Below are positions 18,296 through 27,747 of a DNA stretch of 46,525 nucleotides, in pieces; position 1 is the stretch's first letter; the number at the start of each line of letters is the position of its first letter. The notes under the pieces were generated by a model. That model was not told the DNA's origin. It searched no databases and saw nothing but the letters and a program-made list of their open reading frames with translations. The stretch lies in assembly GCA_017561615.1 (NCBI GenBank), contig JAFZBT010000150.1:1-46525 (forward strand). The letters run 5' to 3'. The position numbers and the translations under genes are program-made. This DNA comes from Erysipelotrichaceae bacterium (lineage in GTDB: Bacteria > Bacillota_I > Bacilli_A > Erysipelotrichales > Erysipelotrichaceae).

Positions 18296-18324
18296 ATTAT
18301 AACATAGTTTTATTTTTTTGAAAA
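18296..18324 (-). promoter_or_regulatory. SigmaA promoter of cvpA
   Basis: -10 TATAAT (18296-18301) with TATGT before it (TG-n extension), 17-bp spacer, -35 TTTTCA (18319-18324). It overlaps the divergent rnhC promoter at the -35 boxes. Confidence 0.7.
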
Positions 18325-18344
18325 ATCGCGCAGTATTGTATAAT
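18316..18344 (+). promoter_or_regulatory. Promoter of rnhC with -10 six bases before the ATG
   Basis: Perfect -10 TATAAT at 18339-18344, with TTTTGA (17-bp spacer) or TTGAAA (15-bp) as -35. Only six bases separate the -10 from the ATG, so transcription should begin at or next to the start codon and the mRNA would be leaderless. Confidence 0.65.
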
Positions 18345-18350
18345 TAAGGT

Positions 18351-19199
18351 ATGAATAACTATTCTTTCAAGGCTGATGAACAGCTGATCGACAGAATTCT
18401 TTCCCAGCTTGACCGCAAGAAGCTTTCGGCCGGCAAACACCCTTCCATCTGGCAGTACCGCGGCGATGATGTCAACATCAACATCTACAATACCGGCAGC
18501 GTCGTCTTATCCGGGCGCAGGGCCGAAGACTACTATAAACTGTTCTTCCAGCCCAAAAAACACATTCTGCCGCAGGCCGGCAGCGACGAGGTCGGAACCG
18601 GAGACTTCTTCGGGCCCATCTGCGTGTGCGCCAGCTATGTCGATGAACAGATCAGCGCTACCCTTTCCGACCTTAACCTGACCGACTCCAAGCAGCTGAC
18701 CGATGTGTACATCCGGGAGATCGGGGAAAGGCTGATCGCTTCCGTACCCCACTCCCTGCTGGTGCTGGATAATCAGAAATACAACAGCATCATCGCCAGC
18801 CACAACATGAACGCCATCAAGGCCATGATGCACAATCAGGCTTACCTGAATCTGCAGAAAAAGGGCATAAAGCTTCCCGATCTCTGCGTCGTTGACGACT
18901 TCTGCGGTGAGGAGCTCTATTACCGGTATCTGAAGGATGCTGATGAGGTCTTCAAGGGTCTGACCTTCCATACCAAGGCGGAAAGCCAGTTCATTTCCGT
19001 AGCCATCGGTTCGATCATCAGCCGCTACGCCTTCCTGAGGTACATGGACAGCCTGAGCGAGAAATACCTGACGGTCTTCCCGAAGGGAGCCGGCGCTCCG
19101 GTCGAAGCGTTCCTTCCTGAATTCGTCAGCCAGTTCGGCATTGAAGAGTTAAGAAAAGTTGCGAAATGCAACTTCAGAAACTATAAGAATCTTCTATAG
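18351..19199 (+). CDS. rnhC: Ribonuclease HIII
   Basis: 282 aa. The N-terminal TBP-like substrate-binding domain (about 1-70), found only in the HIII type, precedes the RNase H catalytic domain with GSDEVGTGDFFGP (D79, E80), the DSK motif (112-114) and acidic VVDDF (about 180-184). Cleaves RNA in RNA-DNA hybrids and primers. It is the only plus-strand gene in the window, divergent from cvpA. Its ATG is six bases after a TATAAT, and AAGG ends one base before the ATG, too close to act as a Shine-Dalgarno site. Its stop overlaps the convergent trmK stop in the palindrome CTATAG. Confidence 0.96.
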   Translation: MNNYSFKADEQLIDRILSQLDRKKLSAGKHPSIWQYRGDDVNINIYNTGSVVLSGRRAEDYYKLFFQPKKHILPQAGSDEVGTGDFFGPICVCASYVDEQISATLSDLNLTDSKQLTDVYIREIGERLIASVPHSLLVLDNQKYNSIIASHNMNAIKAMMHNQAYLNLQKKGIKLPDLCVVDDFCGEELYYRYLKDADEVFKGLTFHTKAESQFISVAIGSIISRYAFLRYMDSLSEKYLTVFPKGAGAPVEAFLPEFVSQFGIEELRKVAKCNFRNYKNLL

Positions 19200-19838
19200 A
19201 AGACTTTCCATCTCCGCTATCTGATCAGTTATCTTCTGATAGTCAGGATTGGATTTCTCAATTCCTTCCAGGATCTGGCGCTTCTTATCGATCTGAGAGC
19301 GGATATGCTCACAGAATACCGGAGAGTGCGAAGCCAGAAGGAAGGGACCGTACCTGATTTCCAGTTCGGAGAGCTGCTGCTCTCCTTTTTCCACGGTCAG
19401 TATCTGGTAGTACCGGTAATCCTTTATGATGTCCTCGGCAACGATCATGAAGCCGTTGGCTGTCAGCCAGGACCGCAGCTGATCGACGCAGGTATTGATC
19501 TGAATGATCAGCCGGCTGACGGAATCGAAGTACTGAGGACTGCTGGTTATTATCCTGGTGACGTTGTGATACCCCAGCCCGCTCATGACCACCACATTGA
19601 CCGGCTCCGTTACCTTCTGCGCGCCGTTGGAAAGCACGAAGTCGATGTTTTCATAGCCGGCCAGATTCTTGCGGGCATTATTAAGAGGACCGATCTTGTT
19701 GTCGGCGCAGATGATCTTCTCGCTGTTGCCGTTCACTCTGAGCATCAGGGCCAGAAAGCCGTGGTCGCAGCCGATGTCCAGTACGCTTTCATCCTTTCTG
19801 ATCAGCGAGGCAATGAATCTTATTCTCTTACTTATCAT
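19194..19838 (-). CDS. trmK: tRNA (adenine(22)-N1)-methyltransferase TrmK
   Basis: 214 aa. Rossmann-fold methyltransferase with SAM motif I VLDIGCDHGFL (19-29) and acidic motif II IICADNK, followed by a C-terminal coiled coil typical of TrmK. Makes m1A22 in tRNA. In Bacillus trmK also lies beside the primary sigma gene. The segment usually written GMGG reads MSGLGYH here. The start overlaps the sigma-paralogue stop by 11 bases, which suggests coupling, and the stop overlaps convergent rnhC by 6 bp. Confidence 0.9.
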   Translation of the reverse strand: MISKRIRFIASLIRKDESVLDIGCDHGFLALMLRVNGNSEKIICADNKIGPLNNARKNLAGYENIDFVLSNGAQKVTEPVNVVVMSGLGYHNVTRIITSSPQYFDSVSRLIIQINTCVDQLRSWLTANGFMIVAEDIIKDYRYYQILTVEKGEQQLSELEIRYGPFLLASHSPVFCEHIRSQIDKKRQILEGIEKSNPDYQKITDQIAEMESLL

Positions 19839-20754
19839 AATTCGTCTTAATGTATTCCAGGCAGCTGCGGATGATCTGACCTACCCGCTGCTTGCTTAAG
19901 GACAGCTTTTCGGCGATCTGCTGCATGTTGAGCTGCTGGCTGCCGTTGAGACCGTAGTACATCTCCATGATGCTTCTGTCGCGCTGCGGCAGGCTGTTGA
20001 GCAGGGCGTAGACGCGCTCCTGGGCAAAGGGATCGTCAGGGCCGACGAGGCTGCCGAGTTCTTCCTTTTCGCCGATGCTCTCATCCAGGGAACTGATGTT
20101 GATCTGATAGCTGAGCAGTTCCTCAACCCGTCTTTCCGAAATTCCCAGCTTTTCCGCAACATAGGCATTATTGGGTGTGCTGTTGAAGCGCTTCTGGTAC
20201 TCTTCCGTGACTGAATTGATGCGGGCGAGCTGTTCATAGATGCGCTGAGGGATCCTGATCAGCTGAGCCTTGTTGATGGCTTCCATGATCGCCTTGCGGA
20301 TCCAGTAGACACTGTAGGAAGCAAAAGGAACGTTCATCTGCGGATCATAGCGGTCAACGGCCTTCAGCAGGCCGATGTTTCCTTCCTGAAACAGATCGTA
20401 TTGGGTAAGGTATTCGCAGCTGTACTGCTTGGCCAGCTGCACGACCAGCCGCAGGTTGGCCTTGATGAAGCGGTCGCGGGCCAGCGGGTCGCCCTGCTTG
20501 ATCTTTTCGGCCAGCTGCTGCTCCTCTTCCCTGGTCAGCAGCGGATAGATGGAGATCTCGGTGAAATACGGAGACGGATAGTTTATCGGTTCCGTTGTCG
20601 TCATGTTGAAATCGTTCTGGCAGATCCAGACGATCAGTTCGTTGATCTGGTCATCGGAAAGCGCCAGCGGTCTGATGATCTCATCCATGTCGCCGTAGTC
20701 GATGTATCCCTTTTCCTTCTTCAGCTTCAGCAGCTGCTTCTTCAGTTCGTCCAT
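19828..20754 (-). CDS. Divergent RpoD-like sigma70-family factor (group 2-like)
   Basis: 308 aa. N-terminal 50 residues resemble sigma region 1.1. Regions 1.2-2 (NLRLVVQLAKQY; DLFQEGNIGLLKAVDRYD), 3 and 4 follow. Compared with RpoD (20863-22050), the region 2.4 helix reads WIRKAIMEA (151-159) against WIRQAITRA, so residues equivalent to E. coli Q437, T440 and R441 become K, M and E. In the region 4.2 helix TRERIRQ becomes SKQRVGQ (287-293). Promoter preference is therefore probably altered. No sporulation-sigma family fits by eye. The gene has its own promoter with the -10 six bases before the ATG and no Shine-Dalgarno sequence. trmK is coupled downstream. Confidence 0.9.
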   Translation of the reverse strand: MDELKKQLLKLKKEKGYIDYGDMDEIIRPLALSDDQINELIVWICQNDFNMTTTEPINYPSPYFTEISIYPLLTREEEQQLAEKIKQGDPLARDRFIKANLRLVVQLAKQYSCEYLTQYDLFQEGNIGLLKAVDRYDPQMNVPFASYSVYWIRKAIMEAINKAQLIRIPQRIYEQLARINSVTEEYQKRFNSTPNNAYVAEKLGISERRVEELLSYQINISSLDESIGEKEELGSLVGPDDPFAQERVYALLNSLPQRDRSIMEMYYGLNGSQQLNMQQIAEKLSLSKQRVGQIIRSCLEYIKTNYDK

Positions 20755-20760
20755 GCCGTT

Positions 20761-20790
20761 ATTGTAGCACAGTAAGCCGCTTTCCGTTAA
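20761..20790 (-). promoter_or_regulatory. Promoter of the sigma paralogue, -10 six bases before the ATG
   Basis: Extended -10 TGTGC-TACAAT (hexamer 20761-20766), 18-bp spacer, -35 TTAACG (20785-20790). Six bases then ATG, so the transcript is predicted to be leaderless. The form matches housekeeping sigma recognition. Confidence 0.65.
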
Positions 20791-20803
20791 GAAGGCAGAT
20801 GAA

Positions 20804-20826
20804 AACAGCGCGTCAGCGGCGCTGTT
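20804..20826 (-). terminator. Probable terminator after rpoD
   Basis: Eight-bp stem (20804-20811 with 20819-20826), 7-base loop, then TTTTC on minus. It separates rpoD from the sigma paralogue. Confidence 0.6.
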
Positions 20827-20862
20827 ATCTGTTTTATATGACTGTATTGGGATTCTATAATG

Positions 20863-22050
20863 TCAGCTTCTGTCTACGAAATCCTTCAGACGCTTGCTGC
20901 GGGTCGGGTGCTTCAGTTTCCTGAGCGCCTTGGCTTCGATCTGACGGATGCGCTCACGGGTGACATTGAATTCCTTGCCGACTTCCTCCAGGGTGCGCTG
21001 GCGGCCGTCGATCAGGCCGAAGCGCAGCTGCAGGACCTTGCGCTCTCTCTCGTTGAGAAGCGAGAGAACTTCGTTGATCTCGTCCTTGAGCAGTTCCTTG
21101 GTCGCGTATTCATCGGGTGAAAGAACCTGTTTGTCTTCGATGAAGTCGCCGAGGTGGGAGTCGTCTTCTTCGCCGATCGGAGTTTCCAGGGAAACCGGGT
21201 CAAGGGCGATCTTCTGGATCTCCCGGACCTTCTCCGGGGTAATGCCATTGCCCATCTTTTCGGCGATCTCTTCAGAATTGGGCTCGCGTCCCAGTTCCTG
21301 AACCAGCTGTCTCTGGACTCTGGTCAGCTTGTTGATGGTTTCAACCATGTGGACGGGAATGCGGATGGTTCTGGCCTGGTCGGCGATGGCTCTGGTGATG
21401 GCCTGACGGATCCACCAGGTAGCGTAGGTTGAGAACTTGAAGCCCTTGGTGTAGTCAAACTTGTCAACGGCCTTTACCAGACCCAGGTTACCTTCCTGGA
21501 TCAGGTCCAGAAACTGCAGTCCGCGGCCGACATACTTCTTGGCGATGGCCACGACCAGACGCAGGTTGGCGGTAATGAGCTCGTCCTTGGCTTCACTGTC
21601 ACCGGCGACGATGCGCTGGGCAATTTCCTTTTCCTGTTCGGCATTCAGCAGCGGCACCCGGCCGATCTCCTTGAGATACATCTTGACCGGATCGTTTACC
21701 CGCATGTAGGGCAGGTCCGCATATTCCTTGTACTTATCTGTTTCCTCACTGCTGGAGGCGCTGTCATAATCACCGGAAAGATCAACATCCTCGATCTCCT
21801 CCTCGATGTCCTCATCGTCATCGCTGATGGAATCATCGTCAAGGATCAGCACTTCCTCATCAAGCTGAAGTTCCGGCTTGATGTTGTTGGCATCCATCCA
21901 GCTCAGCAGGTAATCGGTCTCCTCATCGGTGAAATGCAGTTCCTCGGTCTGCTTGGTGATCTCTTCCTGAGTGATTTCGGCACCGCTTTCCACCTTTTCC
22001 AGAATCTGCTTCTGCAGCTGTTCAATAATCAGGTTTCTCTCCTCATCCAT
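20863..22050 (-). CDS. rpoD: RNA polymerase primary sigma factor RpoD/SigA
   Basis: 395 aa. Region 1.1 (about 1-60), a strongly acidic linker (about 65-105), region 1.2 ([11 protein letters not shown]), region 2 with the canonical -10 reader WWIRQAITR (212-220), region 3 and region 4.2 with [16 protein letters not shown]. It directs core polymerase to housekeeping promoters of the TTGACA/TATAAT type seen throughout the window. GGAGGA lies ten bases before the ATG, two bases after dnaG, the classical dnaG-rpoD arrangement. A divergent sigma gene follows downstream. Confidence 0.98.
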   Translation of the reverse strand: MDEERNLIIEQLQKQILEKVESGAEITQEEITKQTEELHFTDEETDYLLSWMDANNIKPELQLDEEVLILDDDSISDDDEDIEEEIEDVDLSGDYDSASSSEETDKYKEYADLPYMRVNDPVKMYLKEIGRVPLLNAEQEKEIAQRIVAGDSEAKDELITANLRLVVAIAKKYVGRGLQFLDLIQEGNLGLVKAVDKFDYTKGFKFSTYATWWIRQAITRAIADQARTIRIPVHMVETINKLTRVQRQLVQELGREPNSEEIAEKMGNGITPEKVREIQKIALDPVSLETPIGEEDDSHLGDFIEDKQVLSPDEYATKELLKDEINEVLSLLNERERKVLQLRFGLIDGRQRTLEEVGKEFNVTRERIRQIEAKALRKLKHPTRSKRLKDFVDRS

Positions 22051-22052
22051 GC

Positions 22053-23849
22053 TTAACTCTTCCTCCTTACGCGTTGCGACTTCTGTTTTCTCAGTTGCTG
22101 TATCTTCAGTTTTATTTCCTGTTCCTGAACCAGGATCTTTCCCTTGACGATCTCATCATTGATCATCTCTCTCTGCTTTCTGATCTCCTTGAGTTCTTCT
22201 TCCGTCTCATGGATCCTTATTTCGATGATCGCATCATTGATCGTGTCTTCGTCAAAGTCGTTCTTGAACAGGTCGTTATCGGTAATGTCATAGATCAGCG
22301 AGTTCATCTCATCCGACATCTGGCTGACCATTTCGCTGATCTCAACCCTGCTGTGCTGCGATGAATAATCGATGATCTGCATGGCCAGCTCGTTCAGCTG
22401 GCTGTCCGGCAGCCTTGAGAGTTTCTGCTTGAAGATCTCGATGGCTCTCTTTGACAGCAGCATCTGCTTGATGATCGTCTTCTGGGCGATCTCCAGGCCG
22501 GAATTGATGGCCGGCATCAGCGGCTTGCCGACGGGCTGCTGCCCTTCTGCGGTATTTCTGGGCTGCTGAGCAGGCTGGTCGATGTTCAGTACGCTGTAAT
22601 TGACGCCGGTGATCTCGGCCAGGCGGTGCTTGTAATTCTCCCGGTCCATGGCGTCCGGCAGCGCGTTGATCTGCTGAAGCACCTGCCTGATGTATTCTCT
22701 CTTGTTCAGGTAGTTGGACAGATCGTACTTCTTCTGGAAATAGGCCAGAATGAATTCCATCCAGCTTCTGGGCTTTTCGATCATCGCCGCCAGCTCACCC
22801 TTGCCGTAGGTGTTGATGATCTCGTCAGGGTCCAGTTCGGTATTGTTGTTCAATACCGTTACTTCCATTCCCTGGCTGATCGCCATCTGGCCGGTACGGT
22901 AGATGGCCGACTGACCGGCGTTATCGCCGTCATAAGCCAGTAACAGACGGTTGGTCAGCCTCTTGATGGTTACAAGCTGCTGTTCGGTGGTCGCCGTGCC
23001 CAGCGAGCAGACGGCGTTGCCGTATCCGCCCCTTTCCAGAGCCATGACATCCATCGGTCCCTCGCAGATGATCATGAACTTCTTTTCCCTGACGATCTCC
23101 CTGGCGCGGTGCAGGTTGAACAGCACGTTGCTCTTGCGGAAGACCGGGGTCTCGGAAGTGTTGATGTACTTGCTGGTGGTATCGGGATCCAGGGTCCTGG
23201 CCGTAAAGCCGATCGGGTGGCCGTCACCGTCATAGATCGGAATCATGATCCGGTTGGCGAAGACATCCTTGAGCCCGTAACTGGACATGCGCGCCAGATT
23301 GGCCTCGATGATCTCCTTATCCTGATAGCCCTTCTTGGTCAGGTATTTGTTGAGCTTGTCATCGGGCGGGTTGTAGCCGATGGCGTATTTCTCGATCAGA
23401 TCATCGTCAATGTGACGCTTCTGCAGGTAATCCCGGAAAGGCTTGCCCGCCTTGGTGGACAGTTCATACTGGCAGAAGGCGATGGTCTCCCGGTTGAGCC
23501 TGTGGGTCACGCTTTCAATGAAGACCTTCTTGCCGGTATCGCCGAAGTCATACTTGTAGCCGATCTTCTCGGCCACGATCCTGATGGCTTCCGGATAGCT
23601 GACGTGCTTGTACTTCTCCACGAACTTGAAGACGTCGCCGACGCTGCCGTTTTCGGCCGGGCAGGAGAAGCACTTGAAGATCTGCAGGCTGGTATTGATG
23701 TGCAGGGAAGGGTTATGGTCATCATGAAAGGGGCAATAAGCAACATAGTTATTGCCCTGTTTCATCACGGTAATGTAGCTGCCGATGATTTCCTCGATCC
23801 GCGCCCGTGATCTGATGTCCTTAATGACGTCTTCCGGTATTCTGCTCAT
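22053..23849 (-). CDS. dnaG: DNA primase
   Basis: 598 aa. N-terminal CHC2 zinc finger (C39, H42, C60, C63), RNA polymerase core with TOPRIM acidic motifs (EGPMDVMAL about 265; DGDNAG about 315), and a C-terminal helicase-binding domain rich in charged helices. Synthesises RNA primers for replication with DnaB. AGGAAATAA precedes the ATG. It lies eight bases after glyS and two before rpoD, in the conserved macromolecular synthesis operon. Confidence 0.97.
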   Translation of the reverse strand: MSRIPEDVIKDIRSRARIEEIIGSYITVMKQGNNYVAYCPFHDDHNPSLHINTSLQIFKCFSCPAENGSVGDVFKFVEKYKHVSYPEAIRIVAEKIGYKYDFGDTGKKVFIESVTHRLNRETIAFCQYELSTKAGKPFRDYLQKRHIDDDLIEKYAIGYNPPDDKLNKYLTKKGYQDKEIIEANLARMSSYGLKDVFANRIMIPIYDGDGHPIGFTARTLDPDTTSKYINTSETPVFRKSNVLFNLHRAREIVREKKFMIICEGPMDVMALERGGYGNAVCSLGTATTEQQLVTIKRLTNRLLLAYDGDNAGQSAIYRTGQMAISQGMEVTVLNNNTELDPDEIINTYGKGELAAMIEKPRSWMEFILAYFQKKYDLSNYLNKREYIRQVLQQINALPDAMDRENYKHRLAEITGVNYSVLNIDQPAQQPRNTAEGQQPVGKPLMPAINSGLEIAQKTIIKQMLLSKRAIEIFKQKLSRLPDSQLNELAMQIIDYSSQHSRVEISEMVSQMSDEMNSLIYDITDNDLFKNDFDEDTINDAIIEIRIHETEEELKEIRKQREMINDEIVKGKILVQEQEIKLKIQQLRKQKSQRVRRKS

Positions 23850-23856
23850 TTATTTC

Positions 23857-25230
23857 CTAGAATGCAATCTTTTCGCTGATGTATTTCTCCAGGTCATCGA
23901 CTCTGACGTTTTCCTGTTCCATGCTGTCACGGTGTCTGACGGTGACCATGCCGGTCTCGGCGGTGTCAAAGTCCACGGTAATGCACATCGGCGTGCCGAT
24001 GGCATCCTGTCTTCTGTAGCGCTTGCCGATCGATCCGGCTTCGTCATACTGAACGTCGAAGTTCCTGGCCAGCCGGGCGTACAGAGCCTGGGCTTCCTCG
24101 GACTGCTTCTTGGTCAGCGGCATGATGGCTGCCTTGATGGGCGCCAGGGCCGGATGGAAGTGCATGACGATGCGGCTGTCCTTTTCCAGCTGCTCAACGT
24201 CGTAGGCGTTGCAGCAGAAGGTGAGGAACAAACGGTCGACGCCGACGGCCGGTTCAACGCAGTACGGTACGAATTTCTCGTTGGTATAGGGATCCAGATA
24301 GGACAGGTCTTCTCCGGAATGCTCCATGTGGCGCTTGAGGTCATAGTCGGTTCTGTCGGCAATGCCCCAGACTTCGCCCCAGCCGAAGGGGAACAGGTAC
24401 TCGATGTCGCAGGTTCCCTTGGAATAGAAAGCCAGTTCTTCGGGAGTATGGTCTCTCATTCTCATCTTCTCTTCCCTTAAGCCCAGGTCAACGAGCCACT
24501 GGCGGCAGAAATTGCGCCAGTAGGGATACCACTTGTCATCCTCACCGGGAGCGCAGAAGAATTCCATCTCCATCTGCTCGAATTCTCTGGTACGGAAGAT
24601 GAAGTTGCCCGGAGTGATCTCGTTGCGGAAGCTCTTACCGATCTGGCCGATGCCGAACGGCAGCTTCTTACGCATGGTTCTCTGGACATTCTTGAAGTTA
24701 ACGAACATGCCCTGAGCGGTCTCAGGACGCAGATAGACGGTGCTCTTGGCATCTTCCAGGACGCCCTGGAAGGTCTTGAACATCAGGTTGAACTGCCGGA
24801 TGTCGGTCCAGTCCTTGCTGCCGCAGCTGGGGCAGGCGATGTCGTGTTCCTTGATGTATCTGACCATGTCGTCATTGTTCATGGACTCGACGGAGACTTC
24901 TTCCTTGGCCTGCTGTTCGATCAGCTGGTCGGCACGGTAACGGCTTTTGCACTTCTTGCAGTCGATCAGCGGGTCAGCGAAGTTGGCCAGATGGCCGGTA
25001 GCGACCCAGACCTGCGGGTTCATCAGGATGGCGCTCTGAATGCCGACGTTATTGAGATCTTCCTGGATGAATTTCTTCCACCAGGCAAGCTTGATGTTCT
25101 TTTTCAGGTTAGCTCCCAGCGGACCGTAATCCCAGGTATTGGAAAGGCCGCCGTAGATTTCCGACCCCTGGAAGACAAATCCGGAGGTCCTTAAGTGGTT
25201 AACAATTTCCTCAAATGAAAAATCAGTCAT
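23857..25230 (-). CDS. glyS: Glycyl-tRNA synthetase, single-chain (alpha2) type
   Basis: 457 aa. Class II synthetase of the archaeal/eukaryal-like homodimeric kind, unlike the GlyQ/GlyS tetramer of Bacillus. N-terminal [20 protein letters not shown] is motif-1-like. A zinc site is formed by C91, C94, C133 and C136, [11 protein letters not shown] follows near 170, and the anticodon-binding domain is at the C-terminus (from about 345). Homologues occur in staphylococci, clostridia and mollicutes. AGAGGA is eight bases before the ATG. The 97-bp upstream gap is AT-rich and contains no T-box that I can recognise. Confidence 0.97.
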   Translation of the reverse strand: MTDFSFEEIVNHLRTSGFVFQGSEIYGGLSNTWDYGPLGANLKKNIKLAWWKKFIQEDLNNVGIQSAILMNPQVWVATGHLANFADPLIDCKKCKSRYRADQLIEQQAKEEVSVESMNNDDMVRYIKEHDIACPSCGSKDWTDIRQFNLMFKTFQGVLEDAKSTVYLRPETAQGMFVNFKNVQRTMRKKLPFGIGQIGKSFRNEITPGNFIFRTREFEQMEMEFFCAPGEDDKWYPYWRNFCRQWLVDLGLREEKMRMRDHTPEELAFYSKGTCDIEYLFPFGWGEVWGIADRTDYDLKRHMEHSGEDLSYLDPYTNEKFVPYCVEPAVGVDRLFLTFCCNAYDVEQLEKDSRIVMHFHPALAPIKAAIMPLTKKQSEEAQALYARLARNFDVQYDEAGSIGKRYRRQDAIGTPMCITVDFDTAETGMVTVRHRDSMEQENVRVDDLEKYISEKIAF

Positions 25231-25327
25231 ATAATCAATCCTCTTCCTATTAAATAAATACCGCCAAAAACAGCGAAAGTAAAACCATTATTCCATTATC
25301 TGCTGATATTTATTATTAAATGCCTTT

Positions 25328-26071
25328 TCAGTAGACGGAAGGCTGCTTTTCGGCCCTGTCCACCGCCTGCTTAAGCGTCAAACCGGTGAAGTCCTGAGCC
25401 GCAAAGGTGCGGCCGCTGTGACCGTCGGAAATGAAGGCGCCGACAAGTACTCCCGGCAGGGCGCTTTCGGGCGAATTAGGGGCTGAAGGTCCGCCCAGAT
25501 CGGTACGGCACCAGCCGGGATCAGTCAGGCTAATGATGATGTCCGTACCCTCATAGTCCTTTCCCAGATCTCTGGTTACCTTGCTCAGCGCCGCCTTGGC
25601 CGCTGAATAACCGGCCTGCTGCGGTTCCAGATCAATGCCGCTGGTGGTATTGACGATGCGGCCGAAACCTCTTTCCTGCATCATCGGCAGAAAGTGATAA
25701 CAGATCATCATCGGCGCCGTCGTATTGATGCGGAAACTGATGTCGTAATCACTGTAAGGCGTTTTCAGATACTCATTGCGATAGGCGATCTGCAGTCCGG
25801 CATTGTTGAGTATGATGTCTACCGGCACGCCGGTCTCATCGATCAGCCGGCACATTTCCTCGACCTGATCCATCTCTTCCAGCTGTGCCTGGACGCAATA
25901 GGCTTCCACACCCCGCCTGCTCACTTCTTCCAGAACCTTTTTGCAGTGTTCAGCCTTGCGGCTGTGCAGGATCAGATTGCAGCCCAGATCGGCCAGATAA
26001 AGAGCGGCCAGATATCCGATTCCCCGGCTGGCTCCTGTGATGAGTGCCCATTTGCCTCTGACGTTAACCAT
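25328..26071 (-). CDS. Short-chain dehydrogenase/reductase (SDR)
   Basis: 247 aa, classical SDR length. Nucleotide motif TGASRGIG (12-19), NNAG (89-92), catalytic Ser144 and Y155-x-x-x-K159 are all present; HSRKAE after the second strand suggests NADP preference. Substrate is unknown. It is inserted between recO and glyS, which are adjacent or separated only by other housekeeping genes in most Firmicutes, and is not part of the usual cluster, so it is probably a lineage-specific insertion. GAAGGA lies six bases before the ATG. It has 49 bp to recO upstream and 97 bp to glyS downstream, with no clear terminator. Confidence 0.9.
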   Translation of the reverse strand: MVNVRGKWALITGASRGIGYLAALYLADLGCNLILHSRKAEHCKKVLEEVSRRGVEAYCVQAQLEEMDQVEEMCRLIDETGVPVDIILNNAGLQIAYRNEYLKTPYSDYDISFRINTTAPMMICYHFLPMMQERGFGRIVNTTSGIDLEPQQAGYSAAKAALSKVTRDLGKDYEGTDIIISLTDPGWCRTDLGGPSAPNSPESALPGVLVGAFISDGHSGRTFAAQDFTGLTLKQAVDRAEKQPSVY

Positions 26072-26120
26072 GTTGTTTCCTTCTTTCGTAAGCGGTCACG
26101 GCGACCGCATTGGCAGTTTG

Positions 26121-26858
26121 CTATCTTGGATCTCCGCCGTTAAGGCTCACCAGGGAGCGGTACGAGCGGAAATCGGCATCCAGATATTCCTTCATGAAGC
26201 TCATGAGATCCTGGGTTATCGGAAAGCTGTTAAGTCCCAGACCGATGATGCGGTCAAAGACGCTGAAGTCAGCCTTGTTGATAATCCGCTGGCGGCGCAG
26301 ATATTCGGGATCACTGGCCGGCAGATGCAGCATGCTGTTGCACTTGCTGCAGACAAAGCCGCCGTCATTCACAGACAGGGCAACGATGCCCTCCGTGCTG
26401 CCGCACAGGCTGCAGCCGTCAACACTGACGCCCAGTCCCGCCTGCTTAAGGGCCAGAGCCAGATACAGATTAAGGACCGTATAGGGCTCTTTACTGCTGT
26501 CCAGCAGATCCAGCGCCTTCTTCAGGTCAGCGTATCCGCCCTCCTGGTAAACGCTGTCAGCGATCTCGCAGATCAGCGAAGCGATGGCCAGCCGGTCATA
26601 GTCTGCCTTGATACCCTTATGCTCATTCACCAGAGACGCGCTCTTGAGCGTCTGGAAGCGGCTGATGGGGTTATAGTCAAATAAAAACGTCGATTCATCA
26701 AAGATCTGCGTGGCATAGACGTTCTTACTGGTTATCTTCTTATATCCCTTTACATACAGACCGATGCGGTCATACTCGGATGTATAGACCGTGACAATGG
26801 CGTCATTGTCCTTGTAGTCGATCTGTCTTATGACGATTCCCCTTACATTCTCATTCAT
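26121..26858 (-). CDS. recO: DNA repair protein RecO
   Basis: 245 aa. N-terminal OB fold (GIVIRQIDYKDNDAIVTVYT; GLYVKGYKK), helical domain, and a zinc site from C149, C152, C170 and C173. RecO with RecR loads RecA onto SSB-coated single strands in gap repair. Its ATG overlaps the era stop by eight bases (ATGAATGA), indicating translational coupling in the phoH-ybeY-cdd-era-recO operon. Confidence 0.95.
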   Translation of the reverse strand: MNENVRGIVIRQIDYKDNDAIVTVYTSEYDRIGLYVKGYKKITSKNVYATQIFDESTFLFDYNPISRFQTLKSASLVNEHKGIKADYDRLAIASLICEIADSVYQEGGYADLKKALDLLDSSKEPYTVLNLYLALALKQAGLGVSVDGCSLCGSTEGIVALSVNDGGFVCSKCNSMLHLPASDPEYLRRQRIINKADFSVFDRIIGLGLNSFPITQDLMSFMKEYLDADFRSYRSLVSLNGGDPR

Positions 26859-27747
26859 CGTTTTCCCTGTCGTAATAGCCGAAATTGGCCAGCTGGTATT
26901 TCTTGTTGCGCCAGTTCTCCTCCACCGAGACGAAGACCTCCAGGAAGACCTTTTTGTTCAGTCTTTCCTCCAGCTCACTACGGGCGAAAGTGGCGATCTC
27001 CTTGAGCTTTTCGCCCCGCTTGCCGATGATGATGCTCTTCTGGGAAGGCTTCTCGCAGACGATCAGAGCGTTTATGACGTCAACATCCTTCTTGTGTTCG
27101 ATGTTCTCAATGGTGACGGCAATGGCATGGGGGATCTCCTGCTCGGTATTGAGCATGATCTTTTCCCTGATGATCTCGCTGATCATGAACTCCTCGGGGT
27201 AATCGGAGATCATGTCGCTGGGATAGTACTGAACGTCTTCCTTCAGATAGGACTTGACGGTATTGATCAGTTCCTCAATGTTGCGGCTTCTCAGGGCGCT
27301 GACGGGAATTATCTCATCAAACAGTTCGGTATCCACGCCCTGAAGCAGATCAAGCAGTTCGCTCTTGTTGAGCTTGTCGATCTTGTTGACGATCAGAAAC
27401 TTCGGCAGGTCCATGTCGCGGATGGTATTGATGATGACCCTGTCAGCCCCGTCCAGCGGCTTGGTGGCATCGATCAGCAGCAGCAGCATGTCGACATCCC
27501 TGATGGCGTCATAGGCGTGCTTGACCATCATCTCATTGAGCTTGGCCTTGGGCTTATGGATGCCCGGAGTGTCGATGAAGACGATCTGGCAGTCTTCCAT
27601 GGTAAGAATCCCGCGGATGTTGTCGCGGGTGGTCTGCGGTTTCGGTGTGGCAATGGCTACCTTCTTCTGAAGGATGGCGTTGAGCAGGGTGCTCTTGCCG
27701 ACATTGGGCTTGCCGATGATGGCAACGAAGCCGCTCTTAAAGGCCAT
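26851..27747 (-). CDS. era: GTPase Era
   Basis: 298 aa. TRAFAC GTPase with G1 GKPNVGKST (12-20), G3 DTPG (59-62), G4 NKID (121-124), then a C-terminal KH domain (KSIIIGKRGEKLKEI) that binds the 3' end of 16S rRNA. Required for 30S maturation. Start and cdd stop share one base (TAATG). The neighbours are those usual in Firmicutes. Confidence 0.98.
   Translation of the reverse strand: MAFKSGFVAIIGKPNVGKSTLLNAILQKKVAIATPKPQTTRDNIRGILTMEDCQIVFIDTPGIHKPKAKLNEMMVKHAYDAIRDVDMLLLLIDATKPLDGADRVIINTIRDMDLPKFLIVNKIDKLNKSELLDLLQGVDTELFDEIIPVSALRSRNIEELINTVKSYLKEDVQYYPSDMISDYPEEFMISEIIREKIMLNTEQEIPHAIAVTIENIEHKKDVDVINALIVCEKPSQKSIIIGKRGEKLKEIATFARSELEERLNKKVFLEVFVSVEENWRNKKYQLANFGYYDRENDE

Noticed and set aside
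25231..25327. Possible T-box or promoter in the 97-bp gap before glyS
   Set aside because: No GGTGGTACCGCG core and no terminator hairpin. Candidate -10 hexamers (TATTTA, TTTAAT) lack a convincing -35, so I list no feature.
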